From Nelumbo lutea (lineage: Eukaryota > Streptophyta > Magnoliopsida > Proteales > Nelumbonaceae), in NCBI GenBank assembly GCA_022828595.1, contig JAKGHH010000008.1:6809728-6873727 (forward strand): a stretch of 64,000 nucleotides of DNA, read 5' to 3'. The notes under the pieces were generated by a model. It did not search any database. It was not told the origin of the DNA and saw nothing but the letters and a program-made list of their open reading frames with translations. Both the position numbers and the translations under genes were made by a program. Positions 23,101 through 33,159 of the stretch are shown here, piece after piece (position 1 is the first letter of the stretch; each line of letters opens with the position of its first letter).

Positions 23101-26100
23101 GTCGAGGTGCCGACTTGATTGGCTGGGAGGTCCTTGATCCGCCGGCAAGCTGCGAGAAGAGGGTAGTTAGTCTTTCCCTCCTGCTCGGGGATGAGGCCTG
23201 GCTTCTGGAGTTCTGCAGTTGGGAAGATTCCCCTCGATGAAGGTGCCCGCCCTGAGGAGAGGGCTTGACCGGCTTGACAGCAGGGTGTCAAGGTGGGAGC
23301 TACGGTTGGTTCAGAGGCAATTGGGGGAACTGTTGTTGGTAGTGATACTGAGAAATGTGGTGTAGTACTTGCTGCTGGAGTTGATGTTGCTGGAACTGTT
23401 GCATTTGGGCTTGCATGGCCCGCATGCATTGCATCAAGTCATCAAGCTGATTCTGGCTGGCCGCCAGAGGGACAACGGTCGATTCGGCAAAGGTTGTCTC
23501 AATTGGGAGGGGAAGGGGAGCATTCACAAGTGTCACCGTGCTTGGAGCATTGAGGCTAGAGATTTTGCCCGTCGAGAGGGGGACAGTGAATTGTCCGATG
23601 CATACGGTGGCGGGCTGAGGGTGTTCCCCTACAGCATTCAAATCGACGTTGTGCCTGTTATTGCTGGAGGAAGCCATGGATACTGAGGTTTCTTTGAGAA
23701 AGAGTTAAAGGTTAGGGGAGGCCTTTTGAAGTCTTCCCACAGACGGCGCCAAATGATGATGCACGATCCAGTCAGTCTTAACTACCGGTAATCTTGCCTC
23801 TTATGGAGTCAAAGATGCCTGAAACAAGGAAGAAATTGGAGGTTTCCAGGGAGGAACCCGGTAGGAATACTTTGAAGCGCAAGTCAATGCTCTTGATAAG
23901 GCAAGGGAAAATAAAGAGATTTCAAGACCAAAAAGCACAAACATCACATACCTCTTTCTCTGGGAGAGGAAGGCCTTTTATAACCACCCGATACACTCAT
24001 TCCCAAATTTCTACCAAGTCAGGTATAATCGCCTCTGTGGGGGGGCAGGCATAACCGCCACTGTCCTTTCTGCTAGGGCCGTCTCTGCCACAACTGAGAT
24101 GGCGGTGGCAGATGGCCGTTACGGCGTGATTGTCGTCTGTCAGACCCAGACCAATCAGGCGTGCTGCCCCAGAGTACGGATCTATCATATATGGTTTCAC
24201 AGTCGCGCGACCTGGAGCTGAGGTGCTAGAGTGGTGCGCGAGGTGAAGTCTTGAGTTCGGATGAGTAGGTCCTACTGTCCCGTAGTGCTGGCATATGGTC
24301 TGAACTGGCCCGAGGTGGGCTAGTTTTGGCCTTGCCCTTTACGGGCTTCGCTGTTAGCCTAAGGATCCTTTAGGGAGAATTCGGGTTTCACCTCCAGGAA
24401 GCGTGGATTCCTTTTGGGAAGCTCGAGCCTCTCTTTGAAGAGCTCAGAAGCTCGGGCCTCTCTTTGGGACGGCCGCACTATGTCATCGTGTCGAGCTGGT
24501 GTTCCTGCCAGATCATCTCGTCTTCTTCCACGTGTCACACAGCCAAGGGGTCGAGCCAAATCTACCTCCATCAGACTGTATCGACCGATACGTATCGTAT
24601 CGGAGCCTTCACGATACACCCCTATAGGGGGTGTATTGATCAGGCCATGGTTCAAAGGGCAGCCAAGACTTCAACTGACCCCTATGAGTCAGTTTTGAAA
24701 AAATAAATAAATAAAACACAAAAAAAGCACTGATACAGACTAATATGCGGTGTATCAGCCTATATCAATATTTAGAACCATGCTCACAGCCACATCCCAC
24801 CATGCATTGGGAACATCTCCTGTACTTATGTGATATTATTTATGGGAGATGTTTCCAATGCACAATGGGATGTGCTTGTGAGGTTGTTGTGAGGCGCCTT
24901 GTGTGAAGAGCATATCCCAATTCTCCTCAAATAACCTCCTATTTCTTTCTTCCCAGATATTCCACATGACAGCATGAACAATTGCTTTCTAGAAACAGCT
25001 TCCTCTCTTGTCCAAAATCATCTTTAGCCCTTGCCATGAGTTGATAAACTCTATAACAGCATTAGAGGGAGTCTAGCTGAACTTGCCTCCAGATGAGGAA
25101 TCGAGAAAGAACTGCCAAATATTTCTAGCCACTTCACAATTAAAAAACAGGTGACCGATAGATTCACCATCCTTGTAGCACATCAGATAGATAGTAGGAG
25201 AGGTAAAGCGATGGCCTTGAAACTTCTTTTGGAGGTTGTCACAAGTATTTAGCTTTGAGCAAGAAAGCCTCCCAAATCATGAAAGAAACTCCAGGGGGGA
25301 CTATAGGGAGCCAAATCGTTTTGCCCGGAAAACGAGAGGGGGTGGGTTGGTGGTTAGGTGTTGAAAGAAAGAAGAGGTAATGAAGGAGCCTTAAGGGGTT
25401 AAAGACCAAATAAGCTTGTCTTCAGTGGAGTGAGAGATGAACACTTCTGAGAGTAAGGCGAGTAAGGAGGTGATTTCAGAAAGTTCTGAGTCTCTTATCG
25501 AGGTTACATAAATGAGAGCAAGCTTATCACGCACTAGCCTAAAGAGAGAGGGGAAGGCTTCACAGAAGGGAGTGCTTCCCCACCAAAGGTCTGTACAAAA
25601 TTTAATAGTATTTCCTTTTCCTACTTTCAATCTAGTAAGGGGAGTGAAGGAATCAAAAGAATGAAGGATACCTTTCCAAGGATTTCGCGAGGAATGAGTC
25701 CGTAAAGGAAGAGAGTTGCCCCGTCCCCAACTACTTTTGACATATCTGTTGCGGATTACAAAGGTCCATAGAGAGTTCTGTTCTGTTTTGAATCTCTAAA
25801 GCTAATTCCCCAAGAGAGCCCGATTTCTTTCCAATATGTGACCCAACCCTAGCCCACCTTTTTTGGCCTTACAAACCGTTTTCCAGTTTACAAGGCGGCA
25901 GCCAATCTATCCTACTCCCTACCAGAGGAAGTCCCTTGGATTTTTTCCAATCTATTTTTTATTTTTTCTAGAACTTTAAAGAGGGAGAGGAAATAGATAG
26001 GGAGATTTGAGAGAATAGCCTTGATGAGGATTAGTCTACCACCTTTAGAGAGATAATTCCACTTCCAAGTACTTAACCTTCTTTCACATATTACAGCATC

Positions 26101-28889
26101 CCAAAAAAATGCAGATATCGGCTTTCCCCCAAGGGGGAGACCCAGGTAAGAAAAAGAAAGAGTCCTCCCTACAACCCATCGCCTCCTCCAGGTCTGTCAT
26201 CAAATGAGGGGGAAATTGATGCCGATAACACTGCTCTTCTCTAAATTTGTCTTCAGACTTGTTACTACTTCAAAACACCTCAATTCTTTGCTTCAATAAA
26301 GAAGATAGTATCGTCAGCATATTGAAGGTGAGAAATATGGATATTCTCATGCCCCACTACAAAGCCTTTAGTTAGATCAGAATCTATAGCCTTTTTCATG
26401 AAAGCATCCAAAATGTCAGCTACCAAAGTAAAAAGTAGGGGAAAGCGGGCAACCTTGCCTTAAGCCTCTAGAGGTTTTGAAGTAATCAATTGAGGAGCCA
26501 TTTAACAAGATAGAGATCCAGATTGATCTAATGCAACCTTTCATCCACTTAATCCAGACTTCCCCAAAACCTTTAAGTTCCAGAATTTTCCAAAGGCAAT
26601 TCCAATCTACCTTATCATAAAGACTATGGGCAACTTCATATAGCATGGCATCCATTAACTTAAAATGATTTGTACCTTAAACAATGGAGCTTTCGATATA
26701 CATGCTAACCCATTTTCATATTCATATATTTTACATTTTATACAAAGAATGTTATATCTTATTGCCGATCTAATATTGTAATTTCTACAACATTTTCTTT
26801 GTTCATTTAATTGTAATTTATCTAAAAAGCCAACAATCCAATCTCACTACTTACAGCACAAGAATGAAGCATAGAAAGTTTACCTCTCTAACAAGATCAC
26901 CTAAAGCAGCTATACCAAGACAACCCACAGCAGCCCAAACCAAGTAAGATTTCTTCTCCTTTAGATGTCTACAAGTATCTATAACAAACCTGCAAAAGAT
27001 AGAGAAAACTAATGAGAACTGCAGAATATTAAAAGGAAACAAAGAGCTCCCTCCCCTAAGTGAAAAGATAAATTGATATAAACTAAGGTAGGGATGATGT
27101 AAAGAGGTAAGCTTAGATTAACAAACAATAAAAGCTCAATGTGACACTTGTCAAATTGGCCCCAAAACAGACATTAATCCAGAACCTATCTGTCTAAGAA
27201 ATCCAACAACTAGAACCCAAAATAATTGAAAGAGTTTGGTGAGCTTCTTCATTCATTCTCAAACCAACATCTATGAGCACAATTTGAACCTAATGCAGGT
27301 AAAATTAGATCAACCCAAACAGAGTGAAAGTCTCCATTCTGTAATATCCAAAACCTTTATAAATTAAGCATGTTCCTTTTCAAATTAAAATAATCTTAAA
27401 ATTGTGCACAAAAAAAAAATTGCAAACTTCTGAAAATCCAATAATATATTATTTGTTCACATGAATTTTCAGGATTTCATGAATAAATTATAGAATCATA
27501 AGCTTAGAACATTAACAAGTTCCACCATAAAGGAAGACATATTCTTGATTTTCTCTTACTATATACCTTCTAATCATAAAATAGAATAAAAATGTTAGGA
27601 AAAAATAGTAAACGTGTTTTACCGTAAGAATATATAAGAAATAGTTGAACACACGAGAATATATTACAAAATATAATCATATTAAAAAAGTAAAATTAAA
27701 TGAAGGTGTTGTTTGGCAAGTCTTTTTTGAAAGATCTTCCGGAAGATCTGATAGCCAAAAGACGTAGTGGGGTTTTACATAAAGATCTTGGCAGCCCACA
27801 GACCGTTTGGTTGGAGGTGTGTCTTTCCACATGAAGATGAGACAAAAAATGAGAACCTTTACTTCCAGCTTCCCAAAATAAGCTCGAATTGAGCTTCTCT
27901 CATCTTTTCAGGGCAGAGTCTTTTGGTGGCTAGCTCTTCCCCTAACCAAACAGGAAAAGACGAAAACACGGCCTGCCAGGCTTGACAGCCCGCACCGAAT
28001 GACGTGTCAAACAGGGCCTAAGTATATCTACAATCTAGAGAGAAAGAGAGGTGTAGTTCCTGATTTGGGATTTAGGAGGACTCATGAACTGCATCAAAGC
28101 CAAAGTAGAAAAGTGGATGTAGTTACCACTGACTGGGATTGAGTATTGCCTTCACCCCCTCCCCCGCAAAAGTTTACCCAGCAAAAGAAAAAGATAGTAG
28201 TTTCATCATAAATTATAGATATGGAAATACACATTCCTTAGAATGAAAATCATAGTTCTAGCAAAGAGTTAGAAAATCCTAGTTCATTTGTATTGAAGGA
28301 TTTACTCTCTTAACAATTAATTGGACAAGTGTTTGTTCTTTATTTGGATGTCCCTCTTTCTGAACAAATGGAATGCCTTTTGACAAACTTTGTACCAAGT
28401 ATGCATTGGGAATCAAACTGCGTAGGAGATAGTTAATAAATTATGGAATTTGGAGTGCCATCCAAATCCAATTCTCTAGCATCAAAGGATTGTATCAAGT
28501 GGTTTAGTTCTTTCTAGCAGTCCTTTGCATCCCATTCCATTTATTATTAGATAGCACAACCCGAAGCTTGAATGAGAAAAATATTAAAGCGTTTCTTCTC
28601 AAAATCAGAACTGAAACATTACAAAAGAAAACATGATTTTAGAATAATCTGACCTGTTTATGTCAGTAATATTTGACACCGAACCATTCTTCTTTTTATT
28701 CCTCTTTTTTTTCCAACGCCTGCGGTTTCTGCTACAAGGCTCTTGAATTGACATTTCTATCGGCTCATTGGGTTGGTTCTGCTCCCCCTCCAACTCTCCT
28801 TCTTCTACATCAAGCATGTCAACATCTTGATTATTATCCAAGATTTCCTCTTCAGGTATGGACTCTAGTGTACTCTTTCTTCCCTCCAT
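17054..28889 (-). CDS. PHAX: PHAX-like snRNA export adaptor, 4 coding exons, 245 aa
   Basis: Coding exons 28889-28654, 26989-26884, 18295-18152 and 17305-17054 (minus strand) join in frame with GT-AG borders to 245 residues. PHAX is the phosphorylated adaptor that bridges capped U-snRNA, the cap-binding complex and the exportin in nuclear export. Residues 1-60 are acidic (VDMLDVEEGELEG), followed by a Lys/Arg block (RRRWKKKRNKKK, about 55-70) that looks like a nuclear localisation signal. Residues 79 to about 160 form the PHAX RNA-binding domain, with CLGIAALGDLVREV, ACGGQMTADGKRPRTGGGI and WNILKVREPKAYKEI. A loose C-terminal tail follows. Intron 2 is 8.6 kb and packed with nested transposons; intron 1 (1.7 kb) holds a MITE. 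A non-coding 5' exon probably ends at 29497. Intron borders and domain look intact, so I expect a working gene. Confidence 0.93.
18631..18782. repeat. MITE family D, copy 2
   Basis: A 152-bp element with imperfect inverted ends (CTATGACATCAGAAAG; right-end reverse complement CTATGATGCTGGAAAGGC). It shares an internal block with 13455-13922. It lies in PHAX intron 2. Confidence 0.6.
18880..19620 (-). pseudogene. Truncated LINE 3' end
   Basis: On the minus strand, sequence resembling the zinc-finger/RNase H tail region of plant LINEs runs leftward. It ends in TTAATTAATGAAAGTTACC and an A-rich tail (the T run at about 18876-18884). No intact frame remains. It sits in PHAX intron 2 in the gene's orientation. 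Confidence 0.6.
20077..20118. repeat. (CT)n microsatellite
   Basis: About 20 uninterrupted CT units in PHAX intron 2. Confidence 0.95.
22301..22319 (-). other. Polypurine tract of the LTR element
   Basis: On the minus strand a G-rich run, GGGGAGTGGGGGGCAAT, directly precedes the 3' LTR, where plus-strand DNA priming occurs. The same tract adjoins the LTRs at 32805 and 55566. Confidence 0.8.
22630..22637 (+). promoter_or_regulatory. TATA box of an antisense unit within the LTR element
   Basis: TATAAATA lies on the strand opposite to the element's own transcription, about 150 bases upstream of the short reading frame at 22784. A possible splice donor (TTGGTGAGTCC) lies between them. The spacing suits a real promoter, but activity is inferred. 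Confidence 0.55.
22784..22852 (+). pseudogene. Truncated antisense frame (MSSSSSSDSLDNLLDG...)
   Basis: A 22-codon frame starting ATGTCTAGTTC ends at TGA. Its leader and start resemble those of the longer antisense frame at 33160 (ATGTCTAGCC, then LDSLIDG; compare LDNLLDG). It appears to be the 5' stub of the same antisense gene, the rest removed by the internal deletion that made this element short. Confidence 0.6.
23300..23677 (-). pseudogene. Partial gag-like frame of the LTR element
   Basis: 125 residues starting MASSSNNRHNVDLNA. Residues 78-125 are rich in Gln (MQAQMQQFQQHQLQQQV), typical of the N-terminal part of plant gypsy gag before the capsid core. The start codon lies about 60 bases from the primer-binding region, as expected for gag. 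The capsid core and zinc knuckle are missing; downstream sequence down to 22915 is out of frame and Pro/Ser-rich. Confidence 0.6.
24784..24900. repeat. Palindromic MITE-like element (family A), copy 2
   Basis: CACATCCCACCATGCATTGG followed by GAACATCTCC is mirrored by GGGAGATGTTTCC and AATGCACAATGGGATGTG across a short loop. It sits between LINE coding sequence and MITE B copy 2. Confidence 0.8.
27704..28019. repeat. MITE with GGTGTTGTTTGGCAAG termini in PHAX intron 1
   Basis: The left end GGTGTTGTTTGGCAAG and the right end (reverse complement GGCCCTGTTTGACACG) form imperfect inverted repeats. The interior also pairs: AAAGATCTTCCGGAAGATCT is itself palindromic. Length is about 316 bp and non-coding. 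Such GGSNNTGTTTGG ends occur on hAT and Harbinger MITEs. Confidence 0.65.
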
Positions 28890-28924
28890 GAAACCAAGTA
28901 AACTTTATTAGGATTGATGGATCT

Positions 28925-29525
28925 GCTGGAAAGCATGCACAATGAGTGACAACAGAGAATGGAGGAAATCCTAAACCAAAGAATAATAGCATATAGCAGG
29001 AACGTCCAGTTAGAATCCCCCATTTAATAAATTTTCCAACGCCCCAAAAAATTCGGACTCACTCAGAAATAAGATGAATCAAACTAAACACAGACCTGTA
29101 AGATAATCATCTTTATCTTAGACTATCAAACATTTAGAGAGCTTAAACACCGAAAGAGAAAAACAGGAAGAAGATAATTAATTATAGAAGTTCACAACAA
29201 AACAGAAATACACATAAAAATGCAATTCCTGGAGCCGAAAAAGAAGTACAAAACTTTGTTTAAATCAAAACCCATATTTCTGAAAACAGAATTAAAGTAC
29301 TATCCGCAAAGGATATCGCCAACCGTGCTTGAAAGTCCAGAGATGATACCCATTATTGAACTATGCAATCCAACAATCGAAATGATATATAAAATCCTAA
29401 AATAGCGTACAAAACCAAAACCCTATAACATTGGAAGAATCGATAAAGCTAAACAAAAGAACAAAGAATAAAGAAAGTGCAGTCGAAGTCACTAACCTTC
29501 GATACTGCCTTTCGTCGAGCGCTTT
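28925..29525 (-). other. Probable 5' non-coding exon and leader intron of PHAX
   Basis: Downstream of the TATA box (minus strand) a short leader exon would end at 29497 (ATCGAAG|GTTAGT). The leader intron would end near 28926 (TTTCCAG|CAGATCC), 36 bases before the start codon. Borders are by eye only. Confidence 0.55.
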
Positions 29526-29552
29526 CTCGCGCCCCTCTCCCTCCCTCGCTCT

Positions 29553-29560
29553 TTTATATA
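29553..29560 (-). promoter_or_regulatory. TATA box of the PHAX gene
   Basis: The minus strand reads TTATATAAAAGAGCGAGG. The box is followed at the expected distance by a CT/GA-rich GC-containing leader and the splice donor at 29497. Confidence 0.7.
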
Positions 29561-29659
29561 ACTAGCGGGGATCCGTGCGATGCACGGAATTTGTCAAAAA
29601 TAATAAATCTGATAATTACAATGTTGTTTCAAATAATTATCTTTATTTTTGTTATTTGT

Positions 29660-30590
29660 TAAAAAACAATAAATTACTATTAATTACTTATAAAATAATT
29701 ATTTTTTCTATATTATTCTATTAGTATTTTATTTTATTTATTTTACTTTATTAATAATTAAATATTATAATTTTTTATAAATGTTAAATATTTAAAATAC
29801 TTAAATATTAATAAATACATAAAGTTGAATTGTGGTCATAATTAAATTAATGTAAGCCCGAGCTTGAGGTTTAAAAATTCGAGTTGGGCTATGGTTGATC
29901 CTCAACCTGACCCAACCCCCTAAGGTGCAACCCTAAGAACAATGTGACATTTGTAATTATCTGAACCAACTGAGCTATTGGGGATGGGTTACCCCCCATT
30001 GTGTAGCCCAATGAACCAAAAACATAAAAGATATTGGGCCACATTTTCATAGTATATTAATAATTTTATAAGCTGCATAGATAGATTTTTTTATATATTT
30101 ATTATAATAAACTAAAATAATAATTTATAAAATAAATCATAGTTTTATAATTAAACACAATATCATAGGCCCAAACAAATATTATTACACTTGGGGTGTG
30201 AATCAAGTTGGGAAAAGCAACCTTAAAAACTATTAATACAATATTAAATTTTGGCCCAAGATCTTTTACTTTTTGGTTCAATTGGCTACACGAATGGAGG
30301 TAGCCCATCCCCCATAGTTCCTTCGGCTTCAAAATTAATAATTTTTATCTAAAATTATTTAAAACTCCAAAAATAATGTATGGATGGGTTGTCCTCATTT
30401 TGCTTCAATCCAATTACGAATGTCACATTTCTCTTAGATGTCCAACCGGTAGTCTTAAAGCTCACACTTGGGCTTAGATTAATTTAATTATGACTATAAC
30501 CCAACTTTATATACTTACTAATATTTAAATATTTTAAATATTTAAGCAACAATTTAGTAATTAGCAATAATTTATTGTTAGCTATACTTG
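29660..30590. repeat. Large foldback element, about 0.9 kb
   Basis: Long imperfect inverted arms meet near 30160. Matching blocks include GGTCATAATTAAATTAATGT (29838) with ATTAATTTAATTATGACTAT (30478), TGGGGATGGGTTACC (29980) with GTAGCCCATCCCCCA (30299), and ACAATAAATTACTATTAATTA (29666) with TAATTAGCAATAATTTATTGT (30559). It is AT-rich with no coding. It could form a very long hairpin transcript. It lies just upstream of the PHAX promoter. Confidence 0.8.
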
Positions 30591-31773
30591 TGTTAATTTT
30601 TATTAACGTTTCCATCAATGTTTATTAATTTTCATCATGGTTAGATAAATTGTTATTAATTTTTATAATTCTAAACTGAATTTAAATGAATGTTATTTTT
30701 ATTAATTTCTATTAATTTTTGTTATAATTGTGTTTTGATACTAATTTTTAAGTAGGATTTAAATATATGTGAACTATACAAATAATAATTTCGAATTAAA
30801 TGGCTAATTTAAAACATATATTGAAATATCACACATATATACTTATTTTAATTACATAACTTGTCTTAGTAGTATTTTATTGTTACTAATTTCATTTGTT
30901 GGTATTATTAATTTTTATCTAATTTTTTATTAATTTAATATCTTAACATGGTCGAATTTAGGAATGGAAATAGGGCATGGACCACACTCACCTCGTTGTC
31001 CCCAATCCCCATTAGGGAGGAAAATGAACCTCCATCCCCAATGGAGATGGTTTCCCTATCAAGACCCGAAGCCCTGATTTTTTTTCAATTAAAACACATT
31101 TTAGGAAAAAATATTTACTTAAGAAAAAAGAAATTGAACTATTTTCAAGTTTCAACTTTCAAAATATAAATAATATTTTAAAAATATTTAACATTTATAT
31201 TGGCCTCTATCCTCAATTGGGCATTTAAAAACGGCCCAAAAAATGAACACTTTGGATTAGAGACGAATTTGTCAAATCAATTGACAATTTGGGTTTATGG
31301 TACTTCTAATAACTTGCTTCATGGGGCTACCTCCATCCCCAGAACCCATAACCCCCAGCCCTAGTAGCCGTGGTAATTGATCCCAGATCTTCACTACAAA
31401 CATCCAGCAAAAACTATCAACTAAGCCACCATTAATTCAAGTGGGCTCCCCACACGGTTAATTGTTTATGTAATTTTTATATTTGAAAATAATATTAGGT
31501 ATTTGTTTTGCATTTATCAAGTTTTACTGACCCAACTCAATTACTACCGAATGCCAATCAATATTCCTCATAAAAAAAAATCCAAACTCAACTCATATCA
31601 ACTACAAAATAAACTCCCTTCTATATGAATTCGTTAGCAAATTACCAAATTACCCATTTCAGTTGAAGCAACGAGAGCAAAAAAGAAACTCAACCAACTA
31701 GTAGATAACCCAACCCCTTTTTCTAAAATTTCTCGAACAAAGCAGAAATCACGGTGTTCCAACCCTTTCATCA
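30591..31773. other. AT-rich gene-free stretch
   Basis: No gene found. Between about 30953 and 31370 sits a decayed repeat with TAGGAATGGAAATAGGGC-like and CCCCAGCCCTAGT ends, reminiscent of the element at 62605. Confidence 0.45.
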
Positions 31774-31940
31774 AATTCTGTAGAACAACTACAACATAAG
31801 TATGAGGAAGATTATTGGTTACCCAACTAATTCTGTAGAACAACTACAACATATGTATGAGGAAGATTATTGGTTACCCAACTAATTCTGTAGAACAACT
31901 ACAACATAAGTATGAGGAAGATTATTGGCTACCCAACTAT
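31774..31940. repeat. Three tandem copies of a 55-bp unit
   Basis: The unit begins AATTCTGTAGAACAACTACA and ends TTGGTTACCCAACT. Copies start at 31774, 31829 and 31884 and differ at only one or two bases each. It is non-coding. Confidence 0.95.
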
Positions 31941-32159
31941 TCCCTTTTTTTTTAGTCTATGTACTACTGATATAGAACCTTCATCATTCAATATAGAGAG
32001 TTGAAAAGTTACAAAAGCTAAAATAAAATTTAAAACAACAAAACTCAAGTCTTTGAAGCAAAATAAATAAATAACATAATTAAAGAAATGAAAGTTTGCC
32101 TTAAAAGGCTAAAACCTACAACAATGAAAAGGTTTAATTTGCTTCTTCAATGATGTATA

Positions 32160-32805
32160 TGATGATGTGCGATCTGGAAGCTCTTAGCTGGAGGATGATC
32201 TGGACCTTAGCCGTGTGGCGAACTGGAGCAAGTTGTAAGACAGAGGATTAGAGCACTTGGGGCGGTTAACCCGGCGAGGTCACTCCAATGCTTAAGTCAG
32301 TACTGTATCGTGATTGTGAACTAGAATCTGAGTGCTAGAGAGCTTGGATGCAAGTAATCACGCATACCTGGACCATAAAGGGGTTGATGCCTTTATATAG
32401 CTGATTTATTGCGGGTTTCCCGAAACAGTTCCGAGATTTGCGGCCTAAATGGACGAGATCCGTTTCCGCTTTAGTCAGAGAGTAACATATCAGTCAATGA
32501 ACTTCATTATCGTCGCCTGATTCGAATGGAGAGAATATAAGGCTTGCCATTATGTGGTATGATCCCGCAATATCCGAAGTCTACTAGGAAGCTACTGAGA
32601 GTTATTACGTGTCACTTGGTTCCTGGGCCCCGAACTCGATTAGCCATTGAGGTGGTACTACGCCAAAGTGACTTTATGTCGAAGTGACTTTACACCGAGC
32701 TCCACATACCGCTAACTAAGCTCCCCTTGCTGAGTTGTCATCCTACAAGCAGATCGCGTCCATGTGACTTTTATTTATTAGGTCGTGCCAAATTACTCCT
32801 CATCA
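32160..32805 (-). mobile_element. LTR of a truncated element of the 21482 family
   Basis: It begins TGATGATGTGCGATC and ends TACTCCTCATCA. It is followed by ATTGCCCCCCATTCC, the same polypurine tract as at 22301 and 55567. This makes it the 3' LTR of a minus-oriented element whose interior extends to the right. No partner LTR is seen to the right, and no target duplication could be tested. Confidence 0.8.
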
Positions 32806-33159
32806 ATTGCCCCCCATTCCTCGTGGCAAGGGTCTTAACCCGGCGTGGGGAGTTCACGACGAGCTTAGGTGGATTTGGCACGGAATCTAGGTGATGTGGA
32901 GGGAGAGCCGTTGGCTGGACCTGTTCAATCATTTGGTTCAACCAAGAAGTAACCCAGATCGCGTACCCGATACGCGCGGACGTCAAGCTGATTATAGACT
33001 CTGCAGACGTCAAAACACACGCTAAATCGATTTCAACCTCGAGGGGCATGCAACCGGTTTTTCTAGGAGTCGTCAGATCATGTTGATCTTTGGTCTTCCT
33101 TTTGGTGAGTCCACATTCCTTTGCCTTTTCCTTTTGATTCCGTTGTCATTTCTTTTAAT

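Larger units (their letters stand above)
21482..24573 (-). mobile_element. Complete non-autonomous gypsy-like LTR retrotransposon, TSD GACTG
   Basis: LTRs lie at 21482-22300 (819 bp) and 23754-24573 (820 bp), both TG...CA, flanked by perfect GACTG duplications (21477-21481, 24574-24578). The primer-binding region, read on the minus strand, is TTGGCGCCGTCTGTGGGAA (about 23735-23752), so the element is minus-oriented. The polypurine tract adjoins 22301 (GGGGAGTGGGGGGCAAT on the minus strand). The 1453-bp interior has a partial gag-like frame but no protease, integrase or reverse transcriptase, so it must borrow enzymes. I count about 20 differences in the first 300 aligned LTR bases, so it is not very recent. 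Confidence 0.95.
21452..24783. repeat. MITE family B, copy 2, split by an LTR element
   Basis: Left part 21452-21481 begins GGTTCAAAATTTCAATACG. The right part 24574-24783 contains CCGATACGTATCGTATCGGA and ends CAATATTTAGAACC. Removing the LTR element and one copy of its target duplication rebuilds a MITE of about 235 bp closely like 10188-10387. Confidence 0.85.
20678..26660 (-). mobile_element. LINE relic split by later insertions
   Basis: On the minus strand, a reverse-transcriptase domain lies at about 26655-26200, with RQGCPLSPT and the catalytic YADD at 26321-26310. A zinc-finger/linker region follows near 25200-24905 (VMWNIWEERNRRLF). An RNase H domain lies at about 21160-20800 (NFDGSFRR, then DASDAEARALLEGL and WIPRELNYVVD). 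The 3' end is a short A tail seen as a T run at about 20681. Between 24900 and 21450 the LINE is interrupted by two MITEs and an LTR element. Frames are broken by stops, so it is dead. The endonuclease half is missing. It lies in PHAX intron 2 and shares the gene's orientation. Confidence 0.85.

Noticed and set aside
23293..23686. Plus-strand frames over the gag-like region
   Set aside because: They mirror the Gln-rich minus-strand gag-like frame, which is better placed after the primer-binding region.
24414..24706. Overlapping frames at the right LTR border
   Set aside because: They lie across LTR and MITE sequence and have no domain; the left LTR gives different broken frames.
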